Origin: Bacillota bacterium
GTDB lineage: Bacteria > Bacillota > Clostridia > Clostridiales > Clostridiaceae
Direction of reading: 5' to 3'
Length of the DNA stretch: 61,643 nucleotides
Assembly (NCBI GenBank): GCA_023451395.1
Contig: JAEXZL010000208.1
Coordinates: 1 to 61,643 of the forward strand
Part shown: piece after piece, positions 18,136 through 27,800 of the stretch
How the letters are laid out: every line of letters begins with the position of its first letter
Numbering within the stretch: the first letter of the stretch is position 1
Position numbers and translations under genes: made by a program
Notes under the pieces: model-generated
The model's input: only the letters and a program-made list of their open reading frames with translations
Told to the model about the DNA's origin: nothing
Database searches by the model: none

Positions 18136-19491
18136 ATGAATATCAGCTTACCTCATAAAGTTCAATATATCATAGATATTTTATATAATGAAGGCTATGA
18201 AGCCTTTGCTGTAGGTGGTTGTATTAGAGATAGCCTTCTTGGCAAAAGCCCTCAGGATTGGGATATAACCACTTCTGCTTTTCCAGACGCTGTAGAAAAG
18301 CTTTTTGATAAAACTATACCCACAGGAATTAAGCATGGTACTGTCACTGTAATAATTGAGGGGGAAGCCTTTGAAGTAACCACCTATAGAACTGATGGAA
18401 CATATATTAATAATAGAAGACCTGAAACCGTATCCTTTGTATCCTCTCTTAAAGAGGATTTAGCAAGAAGAGATTTTACAATCAATGCTCTTGCATATAA
18501 TACTAGGGAAGGATTAAAGGATTATTATTCTGGTATAGATGACTTAAATAAGAGAGTTATAGAAACTGTAGGGAATGCAGACATACGCTTTCAAGAAGAT
18601 GCACTGAGGCTTTTAAGAGCTGTGCGTTTTAGCTGTCAGCTTGATTTTTCTTTAGACCCTAAAACCCTCCTCTCTATTAAAAATAATAGTTCTCTTATAA
18701 AAAATATTAGCAAAGAAAGAATTAGAGAAGAGCTTAATAAAATTCTTCTTTCTCCTAAACCCTCTAAGGGCTTTTTACTCCTGGAAAGTACAGGGCTCTT
18801 AAAGCATATACTCCCTGAGGTTCAGGAAATGGTTGGTATGAATCAACATAATCCTCATCATGATAAGGATATTTTCCTTCATACTCTAGCAGTGATAGAT
18901 AACAGCCCGAGAGATATAACTCTGAGGCTTTCTGCACTACTACATGATATTGGAAAGCCTAGAACCTTTTCCATAGACAAAAAAGGAATAGGTCACTTTT
19001 ATGGCCATGATGAGTTAGGTGTATCTATGACAGATGCCATACTAAAAAGGCTGACCTATGACAATAAAACCATAAACCTTGTTAAAAAGCTTGTAAAGCA
19101 TCATATGCTGGTATTTAAAGAGTCAAGATCTCCAGTCCTTAAAAGAACTATGGCTGACTTAGGGAAAAATAATATGAAGCTGCTCTTTTCTCTCCAGAGA
19201 GCGGATATAAAAAGCAGTGCTCCTCCTTTTAATCTTTCCGCAGTAGATTCCTTAGAGGAAAAAACTAAAAAAATAATAAAAGATAAAGATCCTATTTATA
19301 TAAAGGATTTAAACATTACCGGGGAAGATTTAGTAAGAGAGCTTAATATAGAACCTGGAAAAATAGTAGGTGAAATACTAAATCATCTTTTAGACGTTGT
19401 TTTAGAGAGACCTTTTTTAAATGAGGCTTCTGAGTTATTAAAATTATCCAAGTTATACTATGTACACATACAGAATAAAGGCAGGAAATAA
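18136..19491 (+). CDS. cca: CCA tRNA nucleotidyltransferase with HD domain
   Basis: Adds or repairs the 3' CCA of tRNAs. The 451 residues show the class II polymerase head GGCIRDSLLGKSPQDWDITT (about 26-45), then YRTDGTY, RRDFTINALAYN and the RLLRAVRF neck motif. An HD domain (HDKDIFLHTLAVI, LSALLHDIGKPRTF) and a helical tail follow. Since at least some of the tRNAs here encode CCA, the repair role is likely important. ATG follows TTGGAGG. A strong terminator overlaps the stop. Confidence 0.94.
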   Translation: MNISLPHKVQYIIDILYNEGYEAFAVGGCIRDSLLGKSPQDWDITTSAFPDAVEKLFDKTIPTGIKHGTVTVIIEGEAFEVTTYRTDGTYINNRRPETVSFVSSLKEDLARRDFTINALAYNTREGLKDYYSGIDDLNKRVIETVGNADIRFQEDALRLLRAVRFSCQLDFSLDPKTLLSIKNNSSLIKNISKERIREELNKILLSPKPSKGFLLLESTGLLKHILPEVQEMVGMNQHNPHHDKDIFLHTLAVIDNSPRDITLRLSALLHDIGKPRTFSIDKKGIGHFYGHDELGVSMTDAILKRLTYDNKTINLVKKLVKHHMLVFKESRSPVLKRTMADLGKNNMKLLFSLQRADIKSSAPPFNLSAVDSLEEKTKKIIKDKDPIYIKDLNITGEDLVRELNIEPGKIVGEILNHLLDVVLERPFLNEASELLKLSKLYYVHIQNKGRK

Positions 19492-19512
19492 TTTATTCCC
19501 TGCCTTTTTTAT
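19478..19512 (+). terminator. Terminator after cca
   Basis: AAAGGCAGG pairs with CCTGCCTTT around a short AT loop and runs into six T. The left arm lies in the last codons of cca. Confidence 0.85.
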
Positions 19513-19539
19513 ATATAACCAAATGATTGTAAAAGCTAA

Positions 19540-20310
19540 TCATTTAATAACTCGTCTATTTTTATAAAGGGACAAAATCAAAACTATGCCTGAAATAGCA
19601 CCAAAGAACAAAAATGCTTGAATTATAGGTGCAAAGTTATAACTTCCCTTCTCCCAAAAGTCTATGAAATCATTGCTAATATAAGTCATAGGAAGGGTAT
19701 AGGCCACTGCTTTTACTGCCTCAGGAAGATTTTCCGTTCTGATTCCCATCATTCCACAGATAAGCATAATTCCAAAGTACAGTACCATAGCAACAGCATA
19801 GGTAGGTCCAAATTTCTTAAAAATATTTGCTAGTCCATGAGATAATATAAAGAAAATCGCCCCCAGAAGGTATAAACATATAATTAATACCAGTGCAGAA
19901 CTGAATTTGGGAATCTGTAAATCCAGAAGTATGAAGTCAATGGCGATATAAATAATAAATGCTATTGTCATAACTAACATCTGAGCAATAATTTTTGCTA
20001 TAATTACGCCTCTCTCATTAAATCCGAATAACCTCAGTCTAATGGGTATCTCCTTTTCTATCTCTTGAGAATAGATTGCTGAATAGCCAAGGAATATTAT
20101 TGCCATAGGGATTACAAGACTCATGGTAATAAACACCTCTGTATTAGCCTGCTTAACCATAGACTCTGGAACCTGTGCTGCTATGCCCATGGTTATAATA
20201 AAAGACATGACAATAGGAAAAATAACGCCAAAGATGGGGATAAAGGGATTTCCTAAGATATTTCTTATTTCATATAAAATTAAATTCCAGCTACAGCCCT
20301 TTAACTTCAT
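19540..20310 (-). CDS. ABC-2 type transporter permease
   Basis: A 256-residue membrane protein with about six hydrophobic spans, consistent with an ABC-2 export permease working with the ATPase encoded upstream. It has the typical long first extracytoplasmic loop (QVPESMVKQANTEVF) and an EIPIRLRLFGFN coupling segment. ATG at 20308-20310 follows AAGGAGGGG, and the start overlaps the ATPase gene by 20 nt. Substrate unknown; the adjacent two-component system suggests an envelope stress or antimicrobial response. Confidence 0.85.
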   Translation of the reverse strand: MKLKGCSWNLILYEIRNILGNPFIPIFGVIFPIVMSFIITMGIAAQVPESMVKQANTEVFITMSLVIPMAIIFLGYSAIYSQEIEKEIPIRLRLFGFNERGVIIAKIIAQMLVMTIAFIIYIAIDFILLDLQIPKFSSALVLIICLYLLGAIFFILSHGLANIFKKFGPTYAVAMVLYFGIMLICGMMGIRTENLPEAVKAVAYTLPMTYISNDFIDFWEKGSYNFAPIIQAFLFFGAISGIVLILSLYKNRRVIK

Positions 20311-21196
20311 GGTATACCCCTCCTTCTGTTAGGTTTTCATAATAGCTTTCCTTAGCATTAATGGACATAATCTCAATATCACTATTACTTCTCTTAAAAT
20401 TTATATCGTGCTTTACTAAAAGTGAAATGACCTTCTCTTCCATATTTTTATCCTTGCAGGATAAAGCAATTAAGTGTGCTGGTGCCTTTAATCTTGTAAA
20501 ATCTGCAGTCAAAGCTTCATTTTCCTTGTTATTTTCAATGGTAATAATAGCATTACCGCAATACTTATGAAATAGCTCTTCCTTTTTCCCAAAAGCTATG
20601 ACCCTGCCTTCATCTAATAGAAGAATCTTATCTGCTAATTGTTCTAATTCCTCATAATAGTGAGATACAATACATAGGGTAGTTTTTTTATCCTTATACC
20701 ACTGTACTAGCTTTTCCATAAGTTTTTGCCTTGTTTCAAAATCAAGACCTGAGGTTACCTCATCAAAAAATGTCAGAGGAGCATCCTGTATCATTACCAT
20801 GATTATTGTAAGCCTTTGCTTTTGTCCCCCTGAAAGAGCAGAAAACTTCTTCTTTAAACATCCTTCAAAATCAAAAAATGATATTAATTCCTGAAGCTTT
20901 TTATCTTTCTTAATCTTTCTATTCAGTATTGTTTCCATAATGTATTTTACAGACATTGTATTAGCATAATTATTATGCTGCATATGCACTGCCATCTCTT
21001 CAGGCTGAAGCTTAGTACTTATACTTCCCTTATAATCCGTTAATCCAAGGATGGATTTTACCAAAGTTGTCTTTCCAGCCCCATTAGAACCAATTATTCC
21101 AATTCCTTCTCCCTCTTGGAAGACGATGGGTTCTTCAATATTAAGTGCTATCTGTTTTCCATATTGAACCTTTAAATTTTTAATTGTAAGAAGCAT
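20291..21196 (-). CDS. ABC transporter ATP-binding protein
   Basis: Cytosolic ATPase subunit, 301 residues: Walker A GSNGAGKTTLVKS at about 37-49, Q-loop MQHNNY, signature LSGGQKQRLT, Walker B LTFFDEVTSGLD, and H-loop SHYYEE. About 80 C-terminal residues extend beyond the core as an accessory domain. ATG follows AAAGGGGG. Its promoter carries the same direct repeat as the response-regulator gene at 23584, so it is probably a regulon member. Confidence 0.92.
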   Translation of the reverse strand: MLLTIKNLKVQYGKQIALNIEEPIVFQEGEGIGIIGSNGAGKTTLVKSILGLTDYKGSISTKLQPEEMAVHMQHNNYANTMSVKYIMETILNRKIKKDKKLQELISFFDFEGCLKKKFSALSGGQKQRLTIIMVMIQDAPLTFFDEVTSGLDFETRQKLMEKLVQWYKDKKTTLCIVSHYYEELEQLADKILLLDEGRVIAFGKKEELFHKYCGNAIITIENNKENEALTADFTRLKAPAHLIALSCKDKNMEEKVISLLVKHDINFKRSNSDIEIMSINAKESYYENLTEGGVYHEVKGL

Positions 21197-21222
21197 ACCT
21201 TATCCCCCTTTCATCTAATAAA

Positions 21223-21258
21223 ATTATAGCAATTTCCTATGAATTTCCTATGAATTTC
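21223..21258 (-). promoter_or_regulatory. ABC promoter with tandem response-regulator operator
   Basis: On the minus strand a TATAAT (21223-21228) lies 8 nt downstream of two exact copies of GAAATTCATAG (21237-21247 and 21248-21258). A third half-copy, GAAATT, falls in the spacer. The 11-bp period suits an OmpR-type dimer, and the repeats take the place of a -35 box, suggesting activation. Confidence 0.65.
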
Positions 21259-21279
21259 ACATGCAAATTCTATGCTAAT

Positions 21280-21322
21280 AAAAAGAAGCTTTATGAACAT
21301 ATTGCTCATAAAGCTCCTCTTA
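21280..21322 (-). terminator. Terminator after the histidine kinase gene
   Basis: On the minus strand GAGCTTTATGA pairs with TCATAAAGCTTC and is followed by TTTTTA. It separates the two-component genes from the ABC operon. Confidence 0.75.
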
Positions 21323-21353
21323 TAGGTCTCTCATTATGATTATTAACTTAAGC

Positions 21354-22913
21354 TTATATAAAAATAAGCTCTGACTCTACACCACCTTTAAAATTATCAA
21401 CTTTAACCTGACAGCCTAATACCTTTCCATAATAAGCTGCTATATAAAGTCCTAGTCCATGGCCCTTTTCCTTGCTATTACTGCTTACAAAAGGCTCATA
21501 AATATGCAAAAGCAGTTCTTCTTCTATCTCTGCTCCATAGTTTTTAATAGAAAGATGTTTTTCCTCTAGTATAATTTGAATTAGTTCTCCCCGTGGTGTA
21601 TATTGAACTGCATTAGATAGCAAGTTATCTACCATTTTCTTTATGATTTCTCTATCTGCTTGTATATCCTTCATTGATCCTTGGATATTTACAGATATCT
21701 CCTTATCCTTTATCTGAATCCTGTAGCTGTTTAAAGACTCCTGTAAGATTTCCTCCATGGAAACAGCTTCTATATGAAGATTGTCAGCACGATGATTTAA
21801 ATATAAGATATCCTCTACAATCCTCCTCATGGATTGGAGCTGCTCCTTAACCTGGGGCAAATATTCCTTTGTATTTTTATATTTTCCTACTTCATTAATC
21901 ATTCCTTCTAGCAGTAATAATGCTGCTGTAATGGGAGTCTTTAATTGATGGGAGGAAGCTCTTAAAAATACCTCCTGCCTCTTATTTTCTTCCGCTAGTT
22001 TCATATTCTTTTTCTCTAATTCCTGATAGTTCTCTCGAAGCCTTTGATAAAGTTCATTTAATGTTCTTCCAAGCTCTCCAATTTCATCATTTCCTGTGAT
22101 TTTTAAAGGATTTATTTCTAAATTTTTTGCTTCCCTTACAGAATCAGCATAGCTTGCAAGCTTAATAATAGGGTTAATTATTCCTTTTGAAAACATCTGT
22201 GAAAAAATCAATACCAATAAAAACACCACTGCAGCTATCATGGGAAGGCTTTCCAAAATTATCGGTCTTATTTCATCTATTTGGGGAGTCATAACCGGAA
22301 GAAAAGACATAACTACTGAATCCTCAGACTTACCCATGGCTATATAGTTTGTATACTGATTATTCTCATCTCTTGTACTTCCTTCATAGACTATCATTGA
22401 ATCTGATACCCTGTGTATTTTATAGCTACCCTCTTTAAATCCAGATTCTACATTTTTTACATCAAATTTGAATTCTACTGGATAATTATTTTTAAATATA
22501 TCATCAGGAAATAATTTTTCCTTAATTAAAGGAAAGTTAAAAGCTTCCTCATTTAACTCTTCTAATTTATCCATACTAGAAAAATAATACCTAAGCTTTT
22601 CCACCGTCTGTAATATTTCTTCATCTTTTATTTCAACGGTGCTTTTAAAGAACTTACCAACAATATAGAAGGTGTTTCCGCTGTTGGGTAGCTCTATGGT
22701 AATAGTACCTGTAGGATTTTTTACCGTGAGATTGTCATAGCTTTTTTCTTTAATATATCCCTTTTGAATGGCTATAACAGACTCATAATTGCTTTTATTA
22801 ATATGCTCTACATATAAAGATGGGAGCATAAAGGCAAAGTATCCAACAACTAATGTAACAATAATGAGAGAAACAATCATGCTATATAAAAATGTTTTTC
22901 TCGATAACCCCAC
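21354..22913 (-). CDS. Sensor histidine kinase
   Basis: A 519-residue membrane kinase. TM1 is at about 9-30, then an extracytoplasmic sensor region of about 185 residues, TM2 near 220-242, HAMP, and HisKA with the phospho-acceptor in SSHQLKTP. HATPase_c has the N-box DNLLSNAVQYTP and the G-box GHGLGLYIAAYYGK. GTG at 22911-22913 starts 5 nt after the regulator stop, with GGAGG upstream. It probably signals to the partner regulator, and the ligand is unknown. Confidence 0.9.
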   Translation of the reverse strand: MGLSRKTFLYSMIVSLIIVTLVVGYFAFMLPSLYVEHINKSNYESVIAIQKGYIKEKSYDNLTVKNPTGTITIELPNSGNTFYIVGKFFKSTVEIKDEEILQTVEKLRYYFSSMDKLEELNEEAFNFPLIKEKLFPDDIFKNNYPVEFKFDVKNVESGFKEGSYKIHRVSDSMIVYEGSTRDENNQYTNYIAMGKSEDSVVMSFLPVMTPQIDEIRPIILESLPMIAAVVFLLVLIFSQMFSKGIINPIIKLASYADSVREAKNLEINPLKITGNDEIGELGRTLNELYQRLRENYQELEKKNMKLAEENKRQEVFLRASSHQLKTPITAALLLLEGMINEVGKYKNTKEYLPQVKEQLQSMRRIVEDILYLNHRADNLHIEAVSMEEILQESLNSYRIQIKDKEISVNIQGSMKDIQADREIIKKMVDNLLSNAVQYTPRGELIQIILEEKHLSIKNYGAEIEEELLLHIYEPFVSSNSKEKGHGLGLYIAAYYGKVLGCQVKVDNFKGGVESELIFI

Positions 22914-22918
22914 TTTAG

Positions 22919-23584
22919 CTATACCTCCTTAATAAACTGATAACCTATGCCAATTACAGTCTTGATATAATTTTCAGGAAGCTTTTTTCTTAAATTCTTC
23001 ACATGAGCATCAATAATACGGTCATTACCAATATAATCTTCATTAAAAATCTTAAGAATCAATTGCTCCCTGGTAAAGGCTCTATAGGGCTCTCTAGCTA
23101 AGGCTTGTAATAATAAAAACTCACTTAAGGTAAGCTCTAAAGCTTTTCCATCATAAAAAGCCTGATAAGACTCATCATGAATAGTTAAGCCTTTCCCTGG
23201 TTCTTCTTTCTGCACTTTCTTTTTTACTCTTCTTAGTATAGTTTCCATTCGTTTTAATAGTATAATTGGTGATACAGGCTTGATCACATAATCATCGGCA
23301 TATAGATTAAAGGCCTTTACCTGAGTCTGCTCATCTTCAAGAGCCGTGAGCATAATAGTAGGCATATCCTCTCTGTTATCCTTTATATACTGAAGCACCT
23401 CTAATCCGCTTATCTTTGGCACCATAATATCTAACACTGCTAAATCAAATTCCTGTGTTTGTAATAATTTAAGAGCCTCTTCTCCGTCAGTAGCGGCAAT
23501 CACAGTATAATCCTTCATTTTCATATATTCAGTTAAAACCTCCTGAATAGTAGGCTCATCTTCTAAAAATAATACCCTTGTCAT
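22919..23584 (-). CDS. OmpR/PhoB-family response regulator
   Basis: A 221-residue two-domain regulator. The receiver has the acidic pocket EDEP, phospho-acceptor D52 in VLDIMVP, the T/S in MLTAL and K in YVIKP. The C-terminal winged helix ends with DAHVKNLRKKL and GIGYQF. ATG at 23582-23584 is preceded by GGGGTG; the frame can be extended to that GTG, but then no site would remain. Its promoter has the same repeat as the ABC promoter, implying autoregulation. Confidence 0.93.
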   Translation of the reverse strand: MTRVLFLEDEPTIQEVLTEYMKMKDYTVIAATDGEEALKLLQTQEFDLAVLDIMVPKISGLEVLQYIKDNREDMPTIMLTALEDEQTQVKAFNLYADDYVIKPVSPIILLKRMETILRRVKKKVQKEEPGKGLTIHDESYQAFYDGKALELTLSEFLLLQALAREPYRAFTREQLILKIFNEDYIGNDRIIDAHVKNLRKKLPENYIKTVIGIGYQFIKEV

Positions 23585-23605
23585 ATAAATCACCCCATTT
23601 ATTTT

Positions 23606-23641
23606 ATTATAGCAAAGGGCTATGAATTTCCGATGAATATA
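23606..23641 (-). promoter_or_regulatory. Response-regulator promoter with shared operator
   Basis: TATAAT (23606-23611) lies 8 nt from GAAATTCATAG (23620-23630), preceded by a diverged copy, TATATTCATCG. Repeat and spacing are the same as at 21223-21258. Confidence 0.6.
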
Positions 23642-23643
23642 TA

Positions 23644-23679
23644 TAAAAAAAGGATATATTCTCTATACCCTTTTTTTAA
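23644..23679 (-). terminator. Terminator at the end of the thioesterase gene
   Basis: AAAAAAAGGGTATA pairs with TATATCCTTTTTTT on the minus strand, overlapping the last codons of the thioesterase. Confidence 0.7.
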
Positions 23680-24094
23680 TATATTCATTGATAATGTCAT
23701 ATACTTTTTTATTACTTTTTTTCAAAGAAATAATCCTATTCTTTTCGTTTAAAAAGCAGTGCTCACTCCTACCTATGGCTTTAACTTCACCGGTTTCAGA
23801 GGCTATAACCCTATAGGATAAAACAAGCTTTATTCCTGTAAACTCCTCTATTACTGGGATAATGCTAATATCCTCATTAAACTTAGTCATAGCCTTATAA
23901 TTGCAGGAAACACTCACTACAGGGCTGATTATGCCTTCCTCCTCCATTTTTTCATAGCCACAGCCTATCTGGTCTAATAAATCTAATCTTGCCTCTTCAA
24001 ACCACCTTATATAATTAGAATGATGAATTATTCCCATCTTATCTGTTTCGTAATAGTGAGTTTTTCTCTTATATGTTTTTATATCCATTTTCAT
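23663..24094 (-). CDS. Acyl-CoA thioesterase, 4HBT/YbgC type
   Basis: A 143-residue hotdog-fold thioesterase. The conserved stretch YYETDKMGIIHHSNYIRWFEEAR, near residues 14-36, holds the catalytic aspartate and the acyl-binding turn of the 4-hydroxybenzoyl-CoA thioesterase family. A later VSVSCNYKAMTKF strand fits the same fold. ATG at 24092-24094 follows AAGGAGATGAG. It probably hydrolyses short or medium acyl-CoAs in the cytosol; the exact substrate is unknown. It is followed by a terminator. Confidence 0.88.
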   Translation of the reverse strand: MKMDIKTYKRKTHYYETDKMGIIHHSNYIRWFEEARLDLLDQIGCGYEKMEEEGIISPVVSVSCNYKAMTKFNEDISIIPVIEEFTGIKLVLSYRVIASETGEVKAIGRSEHCFLNEKNRIISLKKSNKKVYDIINEYIKKRV

Positions 24095-24191
24095 CTCATC
24101 TCCTTTTATTTATTTTACCTAAATATACTTATAATTTATAGAGCCTAGAGAGAAAATACCCCCTAGGCTCTATGATCTGTGCTTACCTTTT

Positions 24192-24689
24192 TTAGCTTAT
24201 CCACTGAACTCCACCACTTATTATCTTCCATTTACCGTCCTTTTTTTCTAAAGTATATTTTCCACCTATAGCCCCTTTGCCTGACCTCCACTTAGATACA
24301 TTAGTTACAAGTTTATTATCCTTAAGAGCTACGTCCTCATATTTAATAATTATTCCATCCTCAAAATACATGTCTTTTATATAACCTTTTTCAATAAGTC
24401 CTTCATAATTGTCTATAAGAAGAGTAAAGCCATTTTTATCACAAAAGCCCTTAAAAAGCTCAATAAGCCCCTTCTTATCTTGAAGCTCAGCCTTTTCTAT
24501 ATCTAAGCTTATATACTTTATATCGCCATTTAATACCGTATCCTGGTTATACATATCTTCAAAGACAAGAAAATATGCCTCTGGCTGGCTCTGCTCCTGT
24601 GCTGCTTCACCCCTAGGTGTTGTGCATCCTAGTAATCCTAAAATTATTATTGAAAGCATAAAAATTACCCCAGTAACTCTTTTACCCAT
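24192..24689 (-). CDS. Putative lipoprotein
   Basis: A 165-residue protein with a signal peptide ending in lipobox LLGC, so C22 would be lipid-modified and the mature protein held on the outer face of the membrane. The mature part is acidic and ends with a GGKYTLEKKDGKWKI strand followed by W, reminiscent of small NTF2-like or DUF4829-type domains, though I do not assign one. ATG follows GGGGTG. Function unknown. A hairpin AGAGCCTAG/CTAGGCTCT lies about 20 nt past the stop. Confidence 0.75.
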   Translation of the reverse strand: MGKRVTGVIFMLSIIILGLLGCTTPRGEAAQEQSQPEAYFLVFEDMYNQDTVLNGDIKYISLDIEKAELQDKKGLIELFKGFCDKNGFTLLIDNYEGLIEKGYIKDMYFEDGIIIKYEDVALKDNKLVTNVSKWRSGKGAIGGKYTLEKKDGKWKIISGGVQWIS

Positions 24690-24781
24690 TATTCTTTCAC
24701 CCCTTAAAAATAGTACGAAGTGTTATAGTAATAAGTTTTTCCATTAAAACTCCCTGGAAAATAAAATTATATAGCTCAATA

Positions 24782-24811
24782 GCCTGAATAGTATATATAC
24801 TATTCAGGCTC
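24782..24811. terminator. Perfect palindrome downstream of addA
   Basis: AGCCTGAATAGTATA and its exact complement lie head to head after the addA stop, making a 15-bp stem with almost no loop. A short T-poor tail follows, so it is a probable but not classic terminator. Confidence 0.5.
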
Positions 24812-24821
24812 TATTTATGGG

Positions 24822-27800
24822 TTACATTTTAATTATATTTCCGTTATAGAATAGATATAAGTATTTATCCTTAACCTCTTTACCTGTGAGCCTCTGAAGA
24901 GCATCGCAATAATAGCTTATTTGAAGCTTGTATCTTTCCTTTATCTCTTCCTCTCCCTTTTCCCCTACAAAATCTGTTTTATAATCCAAGAGTACTAGCT
25001 TATCTTCTTCCTCAAAGAAGCAGTCAATAATACCCTGAACCCTAATTTTCTCATCACTATAAATCTCTTTGGGAAGCTCTGGTCTAACTACTGTACTAGG
25101 TATTTCAATAAAGAAAGGAACTTCTCTATATATCTTTCCTTGAGCTTTATGCACCTTTAAAAGTGTTTCTCCTAAAGAGCTTTTGAAAAAATCAAGGATT
25201 TTTTTACTGCTTACAGCCTTTCTTTCCTCTTCATTTATAAGCTCCTTATCTACCATAGCATTTATTTGATCATTAATTTCCTCTATAGAAGCTACTTTAT
25301 CAAAATTCATATGCCTCATTACAAAGTGAACAATAGTACCTCTTTCTGCTGGAGAAAGTCCTCTTCTCTCTTGAAGGAATTCAGGCTTTCTTATGGACTC
25401 AGGCTTAAAAATGCTCACATATTCTCCATCATACTCCTCTTTTAAAGCCTGCCTCTTAAGCTCAGATACGGAAATATTTGCTGGAAGAGTAGATGAATAT
25501 TTATATTTATAATCAAAGCTCAGCCTTCTATCTATTTCCTTACTGTAGCCTCCCTCTTCACCCTGAAGGGCAGATAAGTCTTCAGAATTATCCACAGGTA
25601 CTTTAATTTTTTCCCCAAGTACTTCTCCTTTTTTCCACAACTTTGTTTTCCAAAGGGAGCCTTCATCCTCTGATGTTACAGTAATAGAGCAATTATTTAT
25701 CTCTCTTATAGCCTCTCCATGAGGATGCTTAGAAATAGCCATAGCTATCCAATCTAAATAACTCTTTCCCTTAAAGACTTCTGACTCTGGTATTTTACCT
25801 GATGCAGAAGCTCCCTGGCACCATTTATCTGCAGCTTTTTCAAGGTTTGTTACAGAGCCTGTTATAATAAGCTTTTCCTTAGCTCTTGTAAAAGCTACAT
25901 AAAGAATTCTCATTTCCTCTGATAGACTTTCCAGCTTAAACTTTCTTTTTATAGCCTCCTTTGCAATGGTAGGATAGCTTACTCTTTTATCTATATCTAC
26001 ATAATTAGGTCCATATCCAAGCTCCTCATGATACAGAACCTCTCCTCTTAAATCCATGAGGTTAAAGTTCTTTCCAGTGCCTGAAAGTATCACCACTGGA
26101 AATTCTAAGCCCTTACTTTTGTGGATACTCATTATCCTTACTACATCCTCATTTTCGCCAAGTATCTTAGCACTTCCCATATCGCCGCTGCTCTTTCTAA
26201 GCTTATTTATAAAGTTTATAAAGTTAAAGAGCCCCTTAAAGCTGGTTTTATCATATTCTCTTGCTCTTTGGAAAAGTACCCTTAAGTTAGCCTGTCTCTG
26301 TATTCCTTTAGCCATGGCACCAACATATCCATAATAGGAGGTATCCATGTATAAATACCAAATAAATTCATCAATAGGCATATAAATAGACTTATCTCTC
26401 CAGGTGTTTAAGCTCTTTATAAAATAACGGCACTTTTCCTGAAGCTCTTTATATTCCGTATCCTCTTCCTCTGCCAAAGCCTTTATATTTTCATAAAAGT
26501 ATCTGTCCTTTTCCTGAGCTCTTAAATCTGCCAATTCCTCAGTGGTAAAGGCAAATATAGGAGAACGAAGCACTGCAAGCATAGGTATATCCTGCATAGG
26601 ATTATCTATTATTTGAAGAAGGGACATTATGGTTCTAATCTCTACGGACTGGAAATATCCTGTAGAGGTATCAGCATATACAGGAATACCCTGAAGCCCA
26701 AGCTCTTCTTCAAAAATTGGAGCCCATTGACTGGTAGCTCTTAGAAGTATGACAATATCCTTGTATCTCACCCTTCTATAAGCAGATAGATCTTTATCAA
26801 AAACCTTAAATTCGTTTTTTATATTAGGATTAATAAGCTCCTTAATCCTTTTTGCCACTAGTCTTGCCTCCAGCTGTACCTTATCAAGCTCCTCTTCTGA
26901 AAGCTCATCCTCTTCTATTCCTGTAACCTTTTCTTCCTCTAGTTTTTCCTCTTCAGTTTTGTCATCATTTAAATTAAGGATATGAAGCTCAAGAGGTCCC
27001 CCTACTATGGTATTTTCTTCTTCATTATTCATATAAGAGGCTCCAAGATTTAATGCTTCCTTAGAGGTATAGTTTAACTCTCCTATAGTTTCTGACATGA
27101 GCTCCTTAAAGATAAAATTAACACCATTTATAATTTCATCACGGCTTCGGAAGTTTTTATAAAGTAGAATTTTTCTATTAGACTCTCCCTGCTCTTCTGA
27201 ATAAGTAGCATACTTTTCTAAAAAAAGCTCTGGTTTTGCCTGTCTGAATCTATATATGCTCTGCTTAACATCTCCAACCATAAATACATTAGGGTTATCT
27301 GTAAACTTTTTAGATACCATGTTTATAATTGTTTCCTGAACATTATTGCTGTCTTGATATTCATCCACTAGAATTTCCTTAAAGTTTTCTCTTAATTTTA
27401 AGGCTACTTCACTAGGTCCTATCTTATCTTCCTCTACCACTGTCAGTATCTCCAGGCAGTAATGCTCTAAATCATTAAAATCTAATATTCCTCTTTCCTT
27501 TTTTGCTGCTTTATATCTTTCTCCAAAGTCAAGAACAAGCTTTGATAGCTCCTTCATAAGTGGATACATAGCCTTTAAGTTGTCTAAGCTTTCCTTAATA
27601 GGAACTCCATAAAGACTTCCTCCAAGGTCCTTAACCTTTTTCTTGGCTTCATCCCTTATAGATTTAACCTCAGCTTGAGCTAGCTCATCAGATACATTAG
27701 CCTTTCTTACGGTTTTAAGCTTAGAAAAGGCTGCTTCGCTAAAGGCTGCTTCTCCCTTTTCAAAGCTATCCTGAAGGGCTTTAATCAAGGTATTTATAAG

